A DNA stretch of 64,000 nt from Chaetomium olivaceum (GCA_039881045.1 JAYWVB010000049.1:124001-188000); one strand, 5' to 3'. Counted from the stretch's first letter, positions 53,233 to 64,000 are shown. Notes: generated from the sequence alone by a model not told the origin. Numbers and translations: made by a program.

Positions 53233-54878
53233 CTACCCCTCCTTCACGCGCTTCCCGGGACGGAGCGAGTCATCCGGCAGTCCACTACGCTTCGTGCCTG
53301 GCAGCGAACTGGTGCGGATGTCGTTGTCGTCCTGGCTGACGCGGCGGTGCGGATATTCGGTCTTGAGCCCCTCGAAGCAGTTCGCGCTGACGGGGTCGCC
53401 CGTGCTGAAGAAGGGGTGCTGCAGCGCCGCCGCCGCCGTCAGCCGCCGCTCCGGGTCGTACTCGAGCAGGCCCGCCAGCAGCTTGTACCCCTCCGCCCCG
53501 AGGCTCGCCAGCGGGCTCGTGCCCGATCCCGGCCCGGACCCGCCTGTCTGTTGGTTGATCGTGTTATAATACCACTTCTCGAGGTGGCTTACCCCGGCGT
53601 TCGCTGCTGCGCGGCTTGGCGCTGTAATTGGTAGTGGTGGCTGTGATGGTGTCCGCTGTGGTGGATAGGTGGTTGCAGGGTCGAGAGCTGGCTGTACTCG
53701 GTAGTGCTGGTCAGCAGTGGCCAGCGCTCCTTCGTCGGCAGGCCCATGATGTCGACGATCTTCTGCATCTGGTTTCGCTGAAACGGCACCGTCTTCTTGC
53801 TGTCCATTTTTGCTTCCTCCCCCTTGAAGATGGGCCGCAGCGAGAGCAACTCCGCAAAGATGCAGCCAACAGCCCCATGTCGATCGCCGGTGTGTAGTGC
53901 CGGCTGCCAAGGAGAAGCTCGGGCGCGCGGTACCATATTGTTACCACCACTTTATCCCCGCCGTAAAGACTATGGAGGGGCTTGTACGAGAGACGGGCGA
54001 GTCCGAGATCGCCGATCTTAACCTCGCCGCCCGAAGTGACCATGATGTTGGCGGGCTTCAGGTCGCGGTGCAGCACCCAGTTGGTGTGGAGGTATTGGCA
54101 GCCATTGAGCAGCTGAAACATGATGCTCTTGATGGTGCTTGGTGGTATCGGGTGACGGGGCTGTTGGGTGTGGTGGTGGATGATCTGTAGCAGGTCGTGT
54201 TCCGCGTACTCGAAGACCATAAAGATGCACTTGTCCTCGAGAATAATTTCGACGAGCCGGATCACGTTGGGGTGGTTGAGCTCGGAACACAGCGCCATCT
54301 CCCGGACGGCCGACTGCGAGATGCCCGTGTACGACGCTTGCTCGCCTTCCTTGTCGGGCTTGAACTTCTTGATGGCGAACTCGCCCGGCTGGCCGTGGCG
54401 GCCGAGGGCCTTGTAAACGCGGCCATATGTGCCGCTGCTGATGAAGCCGATGACCTTATACTTGTCTGTCACCCGCACCTTGCTCTGGTAGCCCATGGAT
54501 CCGGTCCCGCGGCCCGTCGGGTCTGTGGCCACGAGTTAGCTCTCACGTGGGGGGTTGATATGCCAAAATCGGCTCCTGATCAAAGACGGATCAAAGACGG
54601 AACGAGCGTGATGACTGACAAGGCCTCGGCTGCTGGTAGCTGACTTCAGCCCTTTGGCGTTTGGCCTGATTCATGGCGGCGTCCGGGCCTGCTCCGAGCT
54701 CGCCGAGGAAAGGGAGGATGGGAAAGGGGCCGGCGGTTGCGTAATAACGGTTCTGCATCAGCCCCGATGAGCTGGACAAACCAGACGGGACCCCCGGCCA
54801 CTGAGGCCAGGGGAGATCGCCGCCATATGTCTTGGCATCTCGGTATCCGGTTGGATGGTAGTGGTTCAAGTTGTTCAT
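53233..54878 (-). CDS. SSN3: Mediator cyclin-dependent kinase Ssn3 (CDK8), two apparent indels
   Basis: Kinase of the Mediator CDK8 module, which represses or tunes RNA polymerase II genes. Inferred exon 1 is 54878-54620 (MNNLNHYHPTGYRDAK..., low-complexity). A 97-bp intron (54619-54523, GTCAGT, GCTAACTCG, CACAG) leads to exon 2 at 54522-53233. A shorter form could start at ATG 54496. Kinase motifs: GFISSGTYGRVYKA, FAIKKF, SAVREMALCSEL, HRDLKPANIM, IGDLGLAR and VVTIWYRAPELLLG. Frame slips occur at 53873-53877 (IDM then VGCIFAELL) and 53592-53595 (C-run; PG then VSHLEKWYYNT). One base each restores about 516 aa. The end shows YKLLAGLLEYDPERRLTAAAALQHPFF and TEYPHRRVSQDDNDIR, typical of Ssn3. 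Confidence 0.9.
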
Positions 54879-55865
54879 GATGAAACGGTCCAGGGAGCAA
54901 GCGGCCCGGTCAAGAAGCGCACCGCATGCTGCAGCATCGAGGATGGAAAGTAAAATAACAGCTGAAAAAGAACACCCCGGAGTTGGGGCACCCAAAGAGG
55001 CGAAAGGACCGAGTAAGTCAGAGACTTGACAAAGCTCGGGCTCCTCGGGTAGCCACAGGCCCGTTACAAAACGGGGGACGGGGTTGGCCTTGATGGGGGT
55101 TGATGAACGAGACACAGGACGGGAAAACAGATGAAAGATGGAACTCATAACTTTCACATTACCTTCAAAGGCGGCTTGTACGCTCCTCTTCAATGACTGC
55201 GTTCGGGCAGCGGAGACCGACCCCGGGCCGGTAGCTGTGGAGGGCGGATTTGTGAGGCTCATCTGATGCCCTCGGGGTGGATGAGTGGGTTGGAGGCCAG
55301 GGGACAAGCCCGGAGACCAAACGCGACTGGACCCAGGATGGGGCAAGATTACCGAATGAGACGAGTCAGCAAAACGCCGAACGGATACGCTCAAGCGCGG
55401 GCAAATGCGGGCAAGTGCGGAGAAGTCGGGGCATGAGATCATGTAGCGAAATTGCCGGCGTTGCCGCGTATCCTCATTGCTGCCCAAACCGAGGAAGGAC
55501 CGCAATGACCATTGGTAGGAGTGATGGACGGACACACTGGCTTTCGGGTCGATGATGCGAATGAATAAGACAGGGTCCGGATGCTTTGCGCAGAGGGTGG
55601 GGCTTTCCATGGGTCCTTCGGTGCTTGGCGGCCGGAAGACAATCCACTCTAACAACTCCGGGCGGTATGGCATAGAAAATGTGTTAGACACGGAAGTTCC
55701 CAGGATTCGCTCACCCTTTGAGATTCGGAGAGCAAATCGAGATCAACGAGGTCACGGTAGGCGCCAAATAACACAAGTCACGGAGAGAAGGCACTGGCTC
55801 GGCATCGTCACGCCCAGTCTTTTCGTCGTCTAAAAGTGCAACGCTTGCTATACCGAACCGGCCAC
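54879..55865. other. Intergenic, SSN3 upstream region
   Basis: 987 bp between SSN3 and the ARP2 stop. The SSN3 exon 1 frame remains open to 55691, but the upstream translation lacks any recognisable pattern and is read as 5' UTR/promoter. Confidence 0.45.
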
Positions 55866-57234
55866 CTATCTGGGGCCCAGCTTCTCCAGGACTCTGGGGC
55901 CCTGCTCCTCCCATTCTTGCTTCGAAATCCACATGCTCTCCTTGTCAGCCATGATGTTGGCTAGCACCGCACCACCGAGGAACACCATGTGCCGTCTCCG
56001 TGGCGGATCTTCTATCCTAACCTTGAACTTGTTCAGCCGCTCCGGGTTGCCGCCCAGCACCCTCGTCAGCCACAGCTGCTTAATCTCCTTCTCCAAACGT
56101 GAGGGCAGACCCGGGTACATGCTGCTACCACCTGAGAGGACGATGGCCTTGAAGAGGGACGAACGAACGTCGACATCGGCGGACTGAATGGTGTTGAAGA
56201 GGAACTCGGCGATACCCGGCTGGTCGCAGTCGACAAGGTGCGGCTGGAACAGGCACTCGGGGGCCTCGAATCGTTCCGAGCCCACGCGGATGACCCGCCC
56301 ATCGGGTAGCGTGTAGCTCTCCACCAGAACCGTTGTGTCCTCGCTTAACCGTTTGTCCAGCTCCAAGTCGTAGGAAACGTAGCAGAGCTTCTCCTTGATC
56401 TGGCGCACCGTCTCAAAATCGGCCGTCCGGTTCAGCGCGTATCCCCTGCGCAGCAAGAGGGCGATGAGGTTGCGCGTAACGTCACGACCGGCTACGTCGA
56501 GGCGGCGCGTCAGGTGGTTTAAAACGACGGATTCGTAGACAGGAACGATATGCGTCACACCGTCGCCAGAGTCGACAACCACACCGGAACTCAGACCTGT
56601 GCAAAAGATACGTGGTCAGTACGATGGTCCAATGACAGGCTTCCGCACGGCAGGCTCCAACAGGAGTCTGGGGTTCGCACCTTGGGCGTACAGCGCCAGG
56701 ACAGCTTGGATAGCGACGTAGACTCCGCCAAATTGATACCGCTCGAACATAACCTCACACATCTGTTCTCGGTTCTTTAGAGGGTTGAGGGGCGGCTCCG
56801 TCAGGAGGATCTTGCGGCCGCGCGGGTCGACCTTCATCTTTTCGTAGAAGGTGTAGTCCCACAGGTGTTGCATGTCGTCCCACTTCTTGACGATTCCATT
56901 CTCCATCGGGTAGCTGACCTGGAGCATGGTGCGTGCGGCAGCGGCCTCGTCTCCGCACATGATGTCCTTGATCACCATGTCGCTCCCTCCTTTCTCTTCG
57001 GTACGCAGGATCGGCCGGCCGACGATGGACGGGTATTGGAACTCGGGGAAGTTTTGGGCGGCATAGCCGACCTTGAGAAAGCCGGTGCCGCCATCGAGAA
57101 CTAGATGAGAAACAAACAGGTTAGCGCTAATCTGGCGTCTTCTGGTGTTTGCCCTCTGCTGGGCGCTCCGATGCGGTCGCTGCGCTACGTGGAATTGGCA
57201 AATCGTCCTTACCTATGGGGGGTGGGTTCGCCAT
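55866..57234 (-). CDS. ARP2: Actin-related protein 2
   Basis: A subunit of the Arp2/3 actin-nucleating complex, used for branched actin at endocytic patches. Exons are 57234-57213 (22 bp, MANPPPI), 57100-56681 and 56596-55866; introns of 112 bp (GTAAGG...CTAG) and 84 bp (GTGCGA...ACAG), giving 390 aa, the normal size. Joined motifs: VLDGGTGFLKVGYAAQNFPEFQYPS, IVGRPILRTEE, DYTFYEKMKVDPRGRKILLTEPPLNP, and QAVLALYAQGLSSGVVVDSGDGVTHIVPVYE. The last exon holds RYALNRTADFETVRQIKEKLCYV-like sequence, the nucleotide-binding IVLSGGSSMYPGL, and the C-terminal MWISKQEWEEQGPRVLEKLGPR. The second donor GTGCGA is weak but keeps the frame. Confidence 0.95.
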
Positions 57235-57599
57235 TGTCAAACCGCGCAGCAGGTACTGGAGGCAAAGTGGGCAGTTGGGCGGAGAAACGGTTGGGTCCGG
57301 CGAACCGCTAGGTGTCGACGGCAGCAAGCTACGGCGTGGTGATGTCCCGGGTTGAGGTGATGGTGGGGTTGCGGCGGGCAGCACCTCCTGGAACCCTGGC
57401 AGCCGCCTGTCACAGTGCGTCAGCAACGTTGTGGCTGGGGATGCAGGGGACTGAGCTCGGAACCACGTGATACCCCGCAGAGCAACCATACAAGTGGGGT
57501 TTCCAGGAAACAACAACTGCGGTATCAAGGAGAGTTGAGAGGCTCAAAGTTCAGAGACTCAACCGTCTTATTGTCAAACTCATCCACTAAACCGCCAAA
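57235..57599. promoter_or_regulatory. Divergent upstream region, ARP2 / DCG1-like
   Basis: 365 bp between divergent start codons. No distinct motif was recognised. Confidence 0.45.
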
Positions 57600-58462
57600 A
57601 TGACTACCAATCTCGTTAGACGGACGACCAAGATATTGGTTCTAAACCCCAACTCATCCGAGACCATGACGCATGGCTTGGAGCAAGGGATCAGAGAGAT
57701 GGAGCTATCTCAAGTATGCAATGCAGACCCCGACATTATATCTCTACGATCTAAGATAGAGGGAATCAAGGTGGCTGACATGCCCAGTCCACCGAAGTAC
57801 ACACTTACACCGCACCCAAGGAAAGCCCCACAAGCATTAACGACGGCAACGATGTACAAGACAGCGCCCAGATTGTCACCCGGGACTTGGAAGCAACAGG
57901 GTTACTCAAGCACTACGACGCGGTGTTGGTGGCCTGTTTCAGCGTCCATCCACTGGTTGGTGTGTTGGCCGATAGGGACGGCGAGTTTGGCAAGCTCGCG
58001 GTGACGGGTATTTTTGAAGCCAGCATCTTGACATGTCTATCATTGCTGCGGCCCAGCAAAAAATGGGGCATTGTGACGACGGGCAAATTCTGGGAACAAC
58101 ACTTGACCGAAGGGCTAGCCAGCTTTTTGGGGACTCAATTCAATGTCTCCAATGCCAAATTCGCCGGGGTCGAAACGACAGGTCTTACCGCGGGCGACTT
58201 CCACGGGGGTGTTGATCCCCAAGTGGTGCGAAAGAAGTTGGTGGACGCTACCACGAGGCTCCTAAAAAAGGATGATGTCGAGTGCGTTGTCATGGGCTGC
58301 GCGGGCATGGCCGGGCTTGAAGAGATTATTCGATCCGTGGCCGTTGACGAGTATGGGCCGGGGAAAGCCAACGAACTCCTGGTTATTGACGGTGTGAGAG
58401 GCGGCATTGGATTGTTAGAGCAGATGGTTCGCAGCAAGCGCGCGTTCCGAAAAACATCATGA
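57600..58462 (+). CDS. DCG1: Asp/Glu/hydantoin racemase family protein (DCG1-like)
   Basis: Exon 1 is 57600-57713, intron 57714-57787 (74 bp, GTATGC, GGCTGAC, CCCAG) and exon 2 57788-58462, giving 262 aa. The start KILVLNPNSSETMTHGL is the family N-terminus. Splicing joins LSQ to STEVHTYTAPKESPTSIND. The two catalytic Cys of the racemase fold are in VLVACFSVHPLVG and VVMGCAGMAGLE. Yeast DCG1 is a nitrogen-catabolite-controlled gene near allantoin genes with an unproven activity; a racemase role in nitrogen metabolism is inferred from family only. Unspliced, the two parts are in different frames, which makes the intron well supported. Confidence 0.88.
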
Positions 58463-58545
58463 GCATTGAGAAGCAAGAACCGCATATACAGGCGTAGCAC
58501 ACCCACCCCCCTGGTCCCGATCAGACATCCTACAGTCCACCATTA

Positions 58546-60170
58546 TCAATCGGTGCGTCTTGTCCGGCCCCAGACTTCATCAGCATCCCTCTTCCCCTTG
58601 GTCTCAGGTACGCTTCTGCCGATAAAGGCAGCCCACATAAGGGCGAAACCTGCAAAAATAAAGTAAGCCCATCCGGCACCACCCAGGGCGTCGTTCAAAG
58701 CTTGATTGACGATGGGAAACAAGTATGCGACGAGGAACGTCGCAATGTAGTTGGCCCCCAGCGCCCAAGACTGCGTAGCGCCAACAGCTTCGGGGCCGAC
58801 CAGTTCCGATGCCATGATGAAGGGCACGGGGCCAAGGCCAATCGCGAAGAAAGCAACAAACAGGAGAACTGCAACTGCCGACATGATCTTCACCCCAAAC
58901 CTGATGGAGAGGGCGAGAGCCAACGAGCTAGAGCCTTGGCCGATGACGGATATCAGGAGACAAGTTTTGCGGCCGAGTCGGTCCGGGAGCGGTGACGCGG
59001 CCACGGTTGTGCCCAGATTGATAACCGAAATCATGATAGTAAGAAGCGCCGAGCTGATGGGGAGAAGGTCGTTGAGAAGCGACACGGAGTACATGATGAT
59101 AGAGTTGATGCCGCACAGCTGTTGGGCGAACATGATACCCACTACAGCAATGATTGCCGGTCGGTACAGGGGGTCACGTACGACTTGGACGAACCCCAGG
59201 TGCGCCTTCGGTGACCTCGAACCAGGGGATGACGGCGACTGCAACCCGGCGCCAGCCTCGGCGGATTCCGTATTCTCCGCAGCCAGCAGCCGCTCTCGTT
59301 CGTCGGCCGGTTTCCCGTCACCCGCTCCCCAGGCCTCTACTTCCTCGTCGACATTGATGTGCTTACCCCGAATTCGCTGCAGAGCGCGGCGGGCATGGCC
59401 GACTTCGCCCTTGACATTCGCTGTCCAGGACGGGCTTTCCGGAACAATCAGCAAGCCGACGGCCTGGGAAACGGCAATGATAACACCAGTGCCAAAAATC
59501 CACCGCCAGGCACTGTCGTGGCTCATGAAGTAACCCAAGGTCTGGGTGAACAGGATACCGACATTGATACTGATCTGGGTGAAGGCGCCGAAAAAGCCAC
59601 GCTTCGTGGGCGGGGCCACTTCACTAATGTATAGTGGCACGATGACTGTGCTGGCACCGGCACCGATCCCTGTCAGGAAACGGGCGATTATCATCACGGG
59701 GACCGATCCGGCGAATGTCTCGATAGCGGATCCGAAGAGGTAAAATACGGCCGTCGCTTGCATAGAGAACCAGCGGCCACGGCGGGATGTGAGGGGGCCA
59801 GCAGCCAACGCCCCGACAAGCCCGCCAATTGTAAATACGGCCGAGATGGCGGCGAACGACGCTGCAGTCATGGGGATACAATCGGCAGTGGTGGTTGAAC
59901 TCGTGCTGGAACCGAACAGCTTCTCTCTAAACGACACCGTAACGGACTTTGTCTGGCAAGTGATGACATCTTGAGGCGCGTTCAGTTCGGCCTGCCAATG
60001 TGGAAAATACAAACGTTAGCAAACCCGCCCAGAGTTTTACCTAGAGAATGCAGGTTTGGGGGTTGGCATCTGCCTCTCACCAAATGGTAGCCAAACTGGA
60101 GCGGGCCGAGGGTGGCCACCGCCACGAGCAACACCAGGTACGGCGTGACATCTCCAAGAGCCGAAGTCAT
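58546..60170 (-). CDS. MFS sugar-transporter-like protein (Vps73/YBR241C type)
   Basis: Exon 1 is 60170-60081, intron 60080-59992 (89 bp, GTGAGA, TTTGCTAACG, GGCAG) and exon 2 59991-58546, giving 511 aa. Splicing gives GPLQFGYHLAELNAPQDVITC, a family hallmark. Twelve membrane segments are expected. Sugar-porter motifs: GPLTSRRGRW, ARFLTGIGAGASTVIVPLYISEVAPPTKRG, LLIVPESPSW, AQQLCGINSIIMYS, LPDRLGRKTCLL and VPETKGKRD. The central cytoplasmic loop is acidic and Ser-rich. It is closest in pattern to the fungal Vps73-like group, which sits in vacuolar or mitochondrial membranes in yeast; the substrate cannot be inferred. Confidence 0.9.
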
Positions 60171-60415
60171 TGCAGACAGATATTTAATTCTTTTGCTAAA
60201 TAAGTCGCTAATTGACACGCATGGTGGAATATGGGTTGATGGGCCGAGCTTTGCATGAAGGTTGAGATGATGCAAAAGGCAAGCAGTCTCGAGTCTGAAG
60301 TGTTCCAGACCGGATTGGCGGGGAGCTGAGCTCCAGGCGACAACCGCAAGCCGGGGCGCTGTTGGTTGGCTTGCGGGGAACGAACCAACTCGGCTCTAGT
60401 TATGCATCTAAGCGT

Positions 60416-61430
60416 TTAAAAAGTGTCTTGCTTGTAACCCCCCGCAAGCGCCTTCTTGACGGCCCCCGCCAGTGAATCGAGTCCCTCGAGGTGCGACGCA
60501 ACCACATGGTTGTCATTCTGGGCATACAAGGTGCCTCCCTCACCCCAGATCCGCCGCAGCGTGACAAGCGTCGCCCGCGCATTCTTCTCCTCCCACAGCT
60601 TGGCCTCGACCTTTCTGAGCTCGTCGAGTGGTGTCAAGGTGGTCTCCCATTCGCCGCCGGTCTGTCGCTCATACTCAGCCAACACATCGTTCGGCGTGAC
60701 CACGAAACTCTGCACTTTGAGGGCCTTGCCGAAAGACGCATCCGGCGATTTCAGGGTGGCGGCCACAAACTTGCCAACGCTACCAATCGAGTAAGCGTGC
60801 GTGTTGACAACATGCGTTTAAGATGACTTACTCTGGCATTGTGCAAAATCCGACCTTGCCATTGCCATCCTCGATCAAGTACCCGTGCTTCTTGGCAGGG
60901 ACAAATCCGCCGGCGAACTCAAGACCAGGGGCGGCGTCCACCCACATGTCGAAGTACGGGCCAGTCACCACGTACGTGACCTTGACGCGCTTCAAGTTCT
61001 CGCGGATGTATTTGCGCACTTGCAGCTTGAGCTGATGGGTGGGCTCATTCGGGCTCTTCTCGTTGTGCTCGATATCGGTTCCGAATTCGGATGGGAGGAA
61101 CCACTGGACAGTCTCCGAAGCTTCGGCTAGTTTGAGGAGATTGATCTGGTGCTGAAGGCCGCCTCTGCCCACTGCCGAGATAACCGTGTCGATGCCATTG
61201 TATGCAGCCTTAACATCCTCCTCGGACGTGAGGTCGCCAACGATAACTTTGAGACCCTCCGACTTCCACTTCTCCAGCTGCTGGGCCTTCTCTTTGGCGC
61301 TGTTCGGCGACGTGAAGAGGGTCAATTGCGGGAAGGCGGGCTTGGTGCGGAGAAGAGCTGTTGTGATGTAGCGTCCGATGGTTCCTGTACCGCCGAAAAT
61401 GAGGATCTTGGATGCCGTGAAGGTGGACAT
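60416..61430 (-). CDS. NmrA-like / isoflavone-reductase-type NAD(P)-binding protein
   Basis: Exon 1 is 61430-60832, intron 60831-60780 (52 bp, GTAAGT...GGTAG) and exon 2 60779-60416, giving 320 aa. The N-terminal Rossmann motif is KILIFGGTGTIGRYIT. Then come GLKVIVGDLTSEEDVKAAYNGIDTVISAVGR and FLPSEFGTDIEHNEKSPNEP, as in isoflavone-reductase-like proteins. There is TYVVTGPYFDMW, then splicing to CTMPDVGKFVAATLKSP. The Lys/Tyr active-site pair of classical SDRs is absent, as normal for the NmrA group. Substrate unknown; such proteins serve as redox sensors or reductases in secondary metabolism. Confidence 0.88.
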
Positions 61431-62296
61431 TGTTACTCAATTCCAGGTCGGGTAAACCTTTAAAGCCAGGCACGGATTGTGGTAATGTGATGTTGATGGC
61501 TTCGTCGTATCTCCCGAGGTGCCGTACCGAGTTGATATGGTATGGTCTTTATCACGAGTCAATAAGGTAGATGTTGTCTCGGTAAATCTCACTTTTATTC
61601 CAGGCTGCTAGGAGTTGAAGTAGGTACGATGATTGAGTAGCTCCCTCGATTCCCAACTATGGCAACTCTATCGCGCCATTGCCCCTCATCGAGACCCCGC
61701 CCTGTTTGTCGCTCAAGGGCGCGCATATCACCGGCCTCCAGGCAAAGGTGCGATCCACCCAGCTGACTACCTTGCTGGTGCACTTCAATGATCAAACCAA
61801 GTCCCCGCGAAATGGCTTCACGTCTTGGGAGGGTCTAGGTAGGTACCTACTTTGCCATATTTTGATAGCTCGCCTAACCCTTTTTCAGAATCATATCTTT
61901 AGGAACTGTCAACAACTCGCGAGCTGAAAGGTATTTCGTAAAAAATGACCCACATCACCTACGGTTTATAGTCGAGGGCCTTTCGGGAAACCATATGCTA
62001 TGTGATGAAACGGTTGCCAATTCAAGCAGTGAAGCCGCTCGGTTGACCAACCTGGGGGGAGACTCGGACTCTGAAGTGAACCTGTGTTTCCTCGTCCGCA
62101 GGTCTGGTACTGGCACAGTGAGAGTGGAGACTAACCCCACTGGACTGTTGCAATTTCGCACAGCTCATTGGTCAAACTAAGCTCATCGCGGCAGGCATCC
62201 CAGACAATTTTTCTGCGACCAACACTGGAAGAAACTCGAGAAATACAAACCGATCACCCACGATTCTCCTGATCGAGGCAACACTCGCCGCCCATC
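61431..62296. promoter_or_regulatory. Divergent upstream region, NmrA-like gene / RPA43
   Basis: 866 bp between divergent starts. No repeat or RNA gene recognised; both promoters should be here. Confidence 0.45.
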
Positions 62297-63781
62297 ATGT
62301 CCGCAACTGCTGGCGGAAGCTCGCAAGATGCGATAGTCACCAGCAGTCAGAAACTCGACAAAAAGCACAAACGGACAAAGTCTGACCACAAGAAGAAGCG
62401 GACGCGAGACGAAGATGATGTCGCCGTAGTGGAAGAGACCCCGAGGAAATCGAAGAAGAGCAGGAGTGCAGAGGTTGAAGATCGACCAGCACAACCAGAA
62501 AACGTCGAAACCCCTGTCGATGAGATTACCAAGAAAAAGAAAAAGAAGCAAAGAGCTCCTGAAGAGGTCGGGGAGGGGCATGATGGGGTAACAGCAGCAG
62601 ACGAGCCGAAGAAGGAGCGCAAGAAGTCGAAGAAGCGCGCAAAGGATATGGAGCAGCCAGAGGCAGAAGCTATGGATGTTGACTTGCCCGAAGCGGCATC
62701 ACCGGAGGAGGCTGGCGGGGCAGAGAGGAAACGCAAGGAGAAGAAGAGGTCCAAGAAACAACAGTTGGACAGGGACGACGAGATGAGGGATGAGCTGCCT
62801 GAAGCGGATGCCGAAGTTCAAGGAAAAAAGGAGCGGAAGAGCAAAACCGCCTCACAAGAGATGCAGTCCACGCAAGAGTCGGTTGCCGAAATGTCATCAG
62901 ACTCCGAGTTTCCCTTTTTTACCCAGACCATCTCGCTCTACGTCCCGTTCTTTCCCGTCGGTTTCGACAAACCCCTAACCAATGTCGCCGCGCAACATCT
63001 CGACCCGCTCCTAAACCACTACTCTCCTCTGCTCCGCGGTGTGCTCCTCAGTTACTCGAACCTCAACCTTTCCGACAGACCGGCCAAGGCTAGCATCACA
63101 CACCCGCCAACCGACGAAACGCCCGCCCTGCTGCACTCGATCGACGAGTACGCTGTCGGCTTCGGCTGGTTAACATTTGACGCCCAATTGTTCGTTCCTT
63201 CCCGAGGCAAATGGATGGAGGGCGTCGTACAACTCCAGAGCGAAGGACACATTGGTGTGGTGTGCTGGAGCAAATTCAACGCCAGCATCGAGGCCAAGCG
63301 TTTACCAAAGAGCTGGAAATGGGTAGACTTGGCCAAAAGTGGTGCGCGGTCGAACGCTTTCTCGGGATCCGATGAGAACGAGGGTCCAGAAGCCGAAGAT
63401 GTTCTCGACGGCGAGGAGCTGCAAGTGGTGGAGCAGATTCACACCACGGGTTATTGGGTCAATGAGGAGGGCAAGAAAGTGAGCGGAAAGTTACGGTTCC
63501 GCATCAAAAACTTTGATGTCGGCCTGGCTGGCGACTACGGTTACCTCAGCATCGAGGGTACTTGCCTGGACGACGATGCCGAACGAGCTCTCGCGGCCCA
63601 GGAACGCGACATGGAAAAGGCGCGGCGGGCGAAACAAAACGCCAGCGGCCTCCTGCGACCTTTGTCGAGACGGGTCCCCGAGTTCAGCATGACCAAGTTT
63701 GGGCGGGAGGACCAGGAAGAGGACGACGGGCAACGGGCAGTTCTGTACAAGGGTAGCCGCCCCGGCACGCCCGATGACTAG
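62297..63781 (+). CDS. RPA43: RNA polymerase I subunit Rpa43
   Basis: A stalk subunit of RNA polymerase I that contacts Rrn3 for rDNA transcription. Single exon, 494 aa, ATG 62297. Residues 1-200 are a Lys/Glu-rich, nuclear-localisation-like low-complexity region (KKRTRDEDD, KKKKKKQR, KKERKKSKKRAK), much longer than in yeast. The folded part begins with FPFFTQTISLYVPFFPVGFDKPLTNV. It continues with HLDPLLNHYSPLLRGVLLSYSNLNL, GFGWLTFDAQLFVPSRGKWMEGVVQ, HIGVVCWSKFNASIEAKRLP and GYWVNEEGKKVSGKLRFRIKNFDV. These are the Rpb7-like tip and OB domains. An acidic C-terminal tail follows. Confidence 0.9.
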   Translation: MSATAGGSSQDAIVTSSQKLDKKHKRTKSDHKKKRTRDEDDVAVVEETPRKSKKSRSAEVEDRPAQPENVETPVDEITKKKKKKQRAPEEVGEGHDGVTAADEPKKERKKSKKRAKDMEQPEAEAMDVDLPEAASPEEAGGAERKRKEKKRSKKQQLDRDDEMRDELPEADAEVQGKKERKSKTASQEMQSTQESVAEMSSDSEFPFFTQTISLYVPFFPVGFDKPLTNVAAQHLDPLLNHYSPLLRGVLLSYSNLNLSDRPAKASITHPPTDETPALLHSIDEYAVGFGWLTFDAQLFVPSRGKWMEGVVQLQSEGHIGVVCWSKFNASIEAKRLPKSWKWVDLAKSGARSNAFSGSDENEGPEAEDVLDGEELQVVEQIHTTGYWVNEEGKKVSGKLRFRIKNFDVGLAGDYGYLSIEGTCLDDDAERALAAQERDMEKARRAKQNASGLLRPLSRRVPEFSMTKFGREDQEEDDGQRAVLYKGSRPGTPDD

Positions 63782-64000
63782 GTGTGGTCTGGCCTGACAC
63801 GCCAATTGTCCTCCCCGCCTTCTTCCGCACGCAGCTTGGCGCGGAGCCCCGGGTTTTGTTGATTTCCTTGAGGCGTCTAGACGGTCGGAGTTTGGGTGGC
63901 GCATGATGACGAGCAGAACGACGGGTGTGGAAGCCGGCGGCTCGCGCTCTGATAGGGAACCAAGGCGGCTGCCTCGGGAAAGGGGCTGGGCACCGCAACT
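63782..64000. other. RPA43 3' flank to window edge
   Basis: Only 219 bp; no gene identified. Confidence 0.5.

Noticed and set aside
54879..55691. Open frame continuing 270 codons upstream of SSN3 exon 1
   Set aside because: Translation has no conserved or low-complexity pattern like the exon; treated as GC-rich 5' UTR/promoter.

Overview
The window is nuclear DNA of a filamentous ascomycete, most likely a Sordariomycete and perhaps Sordariales (this placement is inference). The support is: short GT-AG introns of 50-117 bp with internal CTAAC/CTGAC-like branch sites, a GC-rich coding style, and a set of fungal genes (fused HIS7, Ssn3, Spt3, Sgf29, Pth11-type receptor, CBM1 and Thr-rich secreted proteins, subtilisin, a Tad-like LINE and a Fot1/pogo transposon). 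No rRNA, tRNA or CRISPR was recognised.

Layout. 1-2.9 kb: the 3' part of a LINE retrotransposon. 3.6-12 kb: a small membrane protein, VPS62, a TFIIIC triple-barrel subunit divergent from HIS7, and ornithine decarboxylase antizyme. 12.9-22.4 kb: a Yippee protein, catalase, an AT-rich block, the DUG1 dipeptidase and an unknown coiled-coil protein. 25-33.5 kb: a secreted subtilisin, an IFI6/IFI27-like membrane protein, a full-length Fot1/pogo element with 78-bp TIRs, a single-pass sensor-like protein and a possible LTR remnant. 33.8-46.8 kb: SPT3, a large FAD monooxygenase, a Thr-rich secreted protein, a Pth11-like receptor, a FAT1-like acyl-CoA synthetase and a CBM1 protein. 47.6-63.8 kb: a dense housekeeping stretch with PMI40, SGF29, an ARF6-type GTPase, SSN3, ARP2, DCG1, an MFS transporter, an NmrA-like reductase and RPA43.

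The genes are independently transcribed; there is no obvious biosynthetic cluster. Three RNA polymerase II coactivator genes (SPT3 and SGF29 of SAGA, SSN3 of Mediator) lie within 21 kb.

Two general observations matter for any reader. First, several conserved genes (HIS7 twice, TFIIIC subunit, FAT1, PMI40, SSN3 twice) and both transposon ORFs are broken by small indels, mostly one base and mostly in homopolymers, which points to base-calling errors rather than decay. Second, the antizyme gene carries a genuine-looking programmed +1 frameshift site (TCC TGA), with an apparent C-run undercall shortly downstream that puts the rest of the gene back in frame 0. No clear new biological system was found; the most interesting items are the antizyme recoding site, the complete pogo element, a GC-AG intron in PMI40 and the CBM1-only secreted protein.
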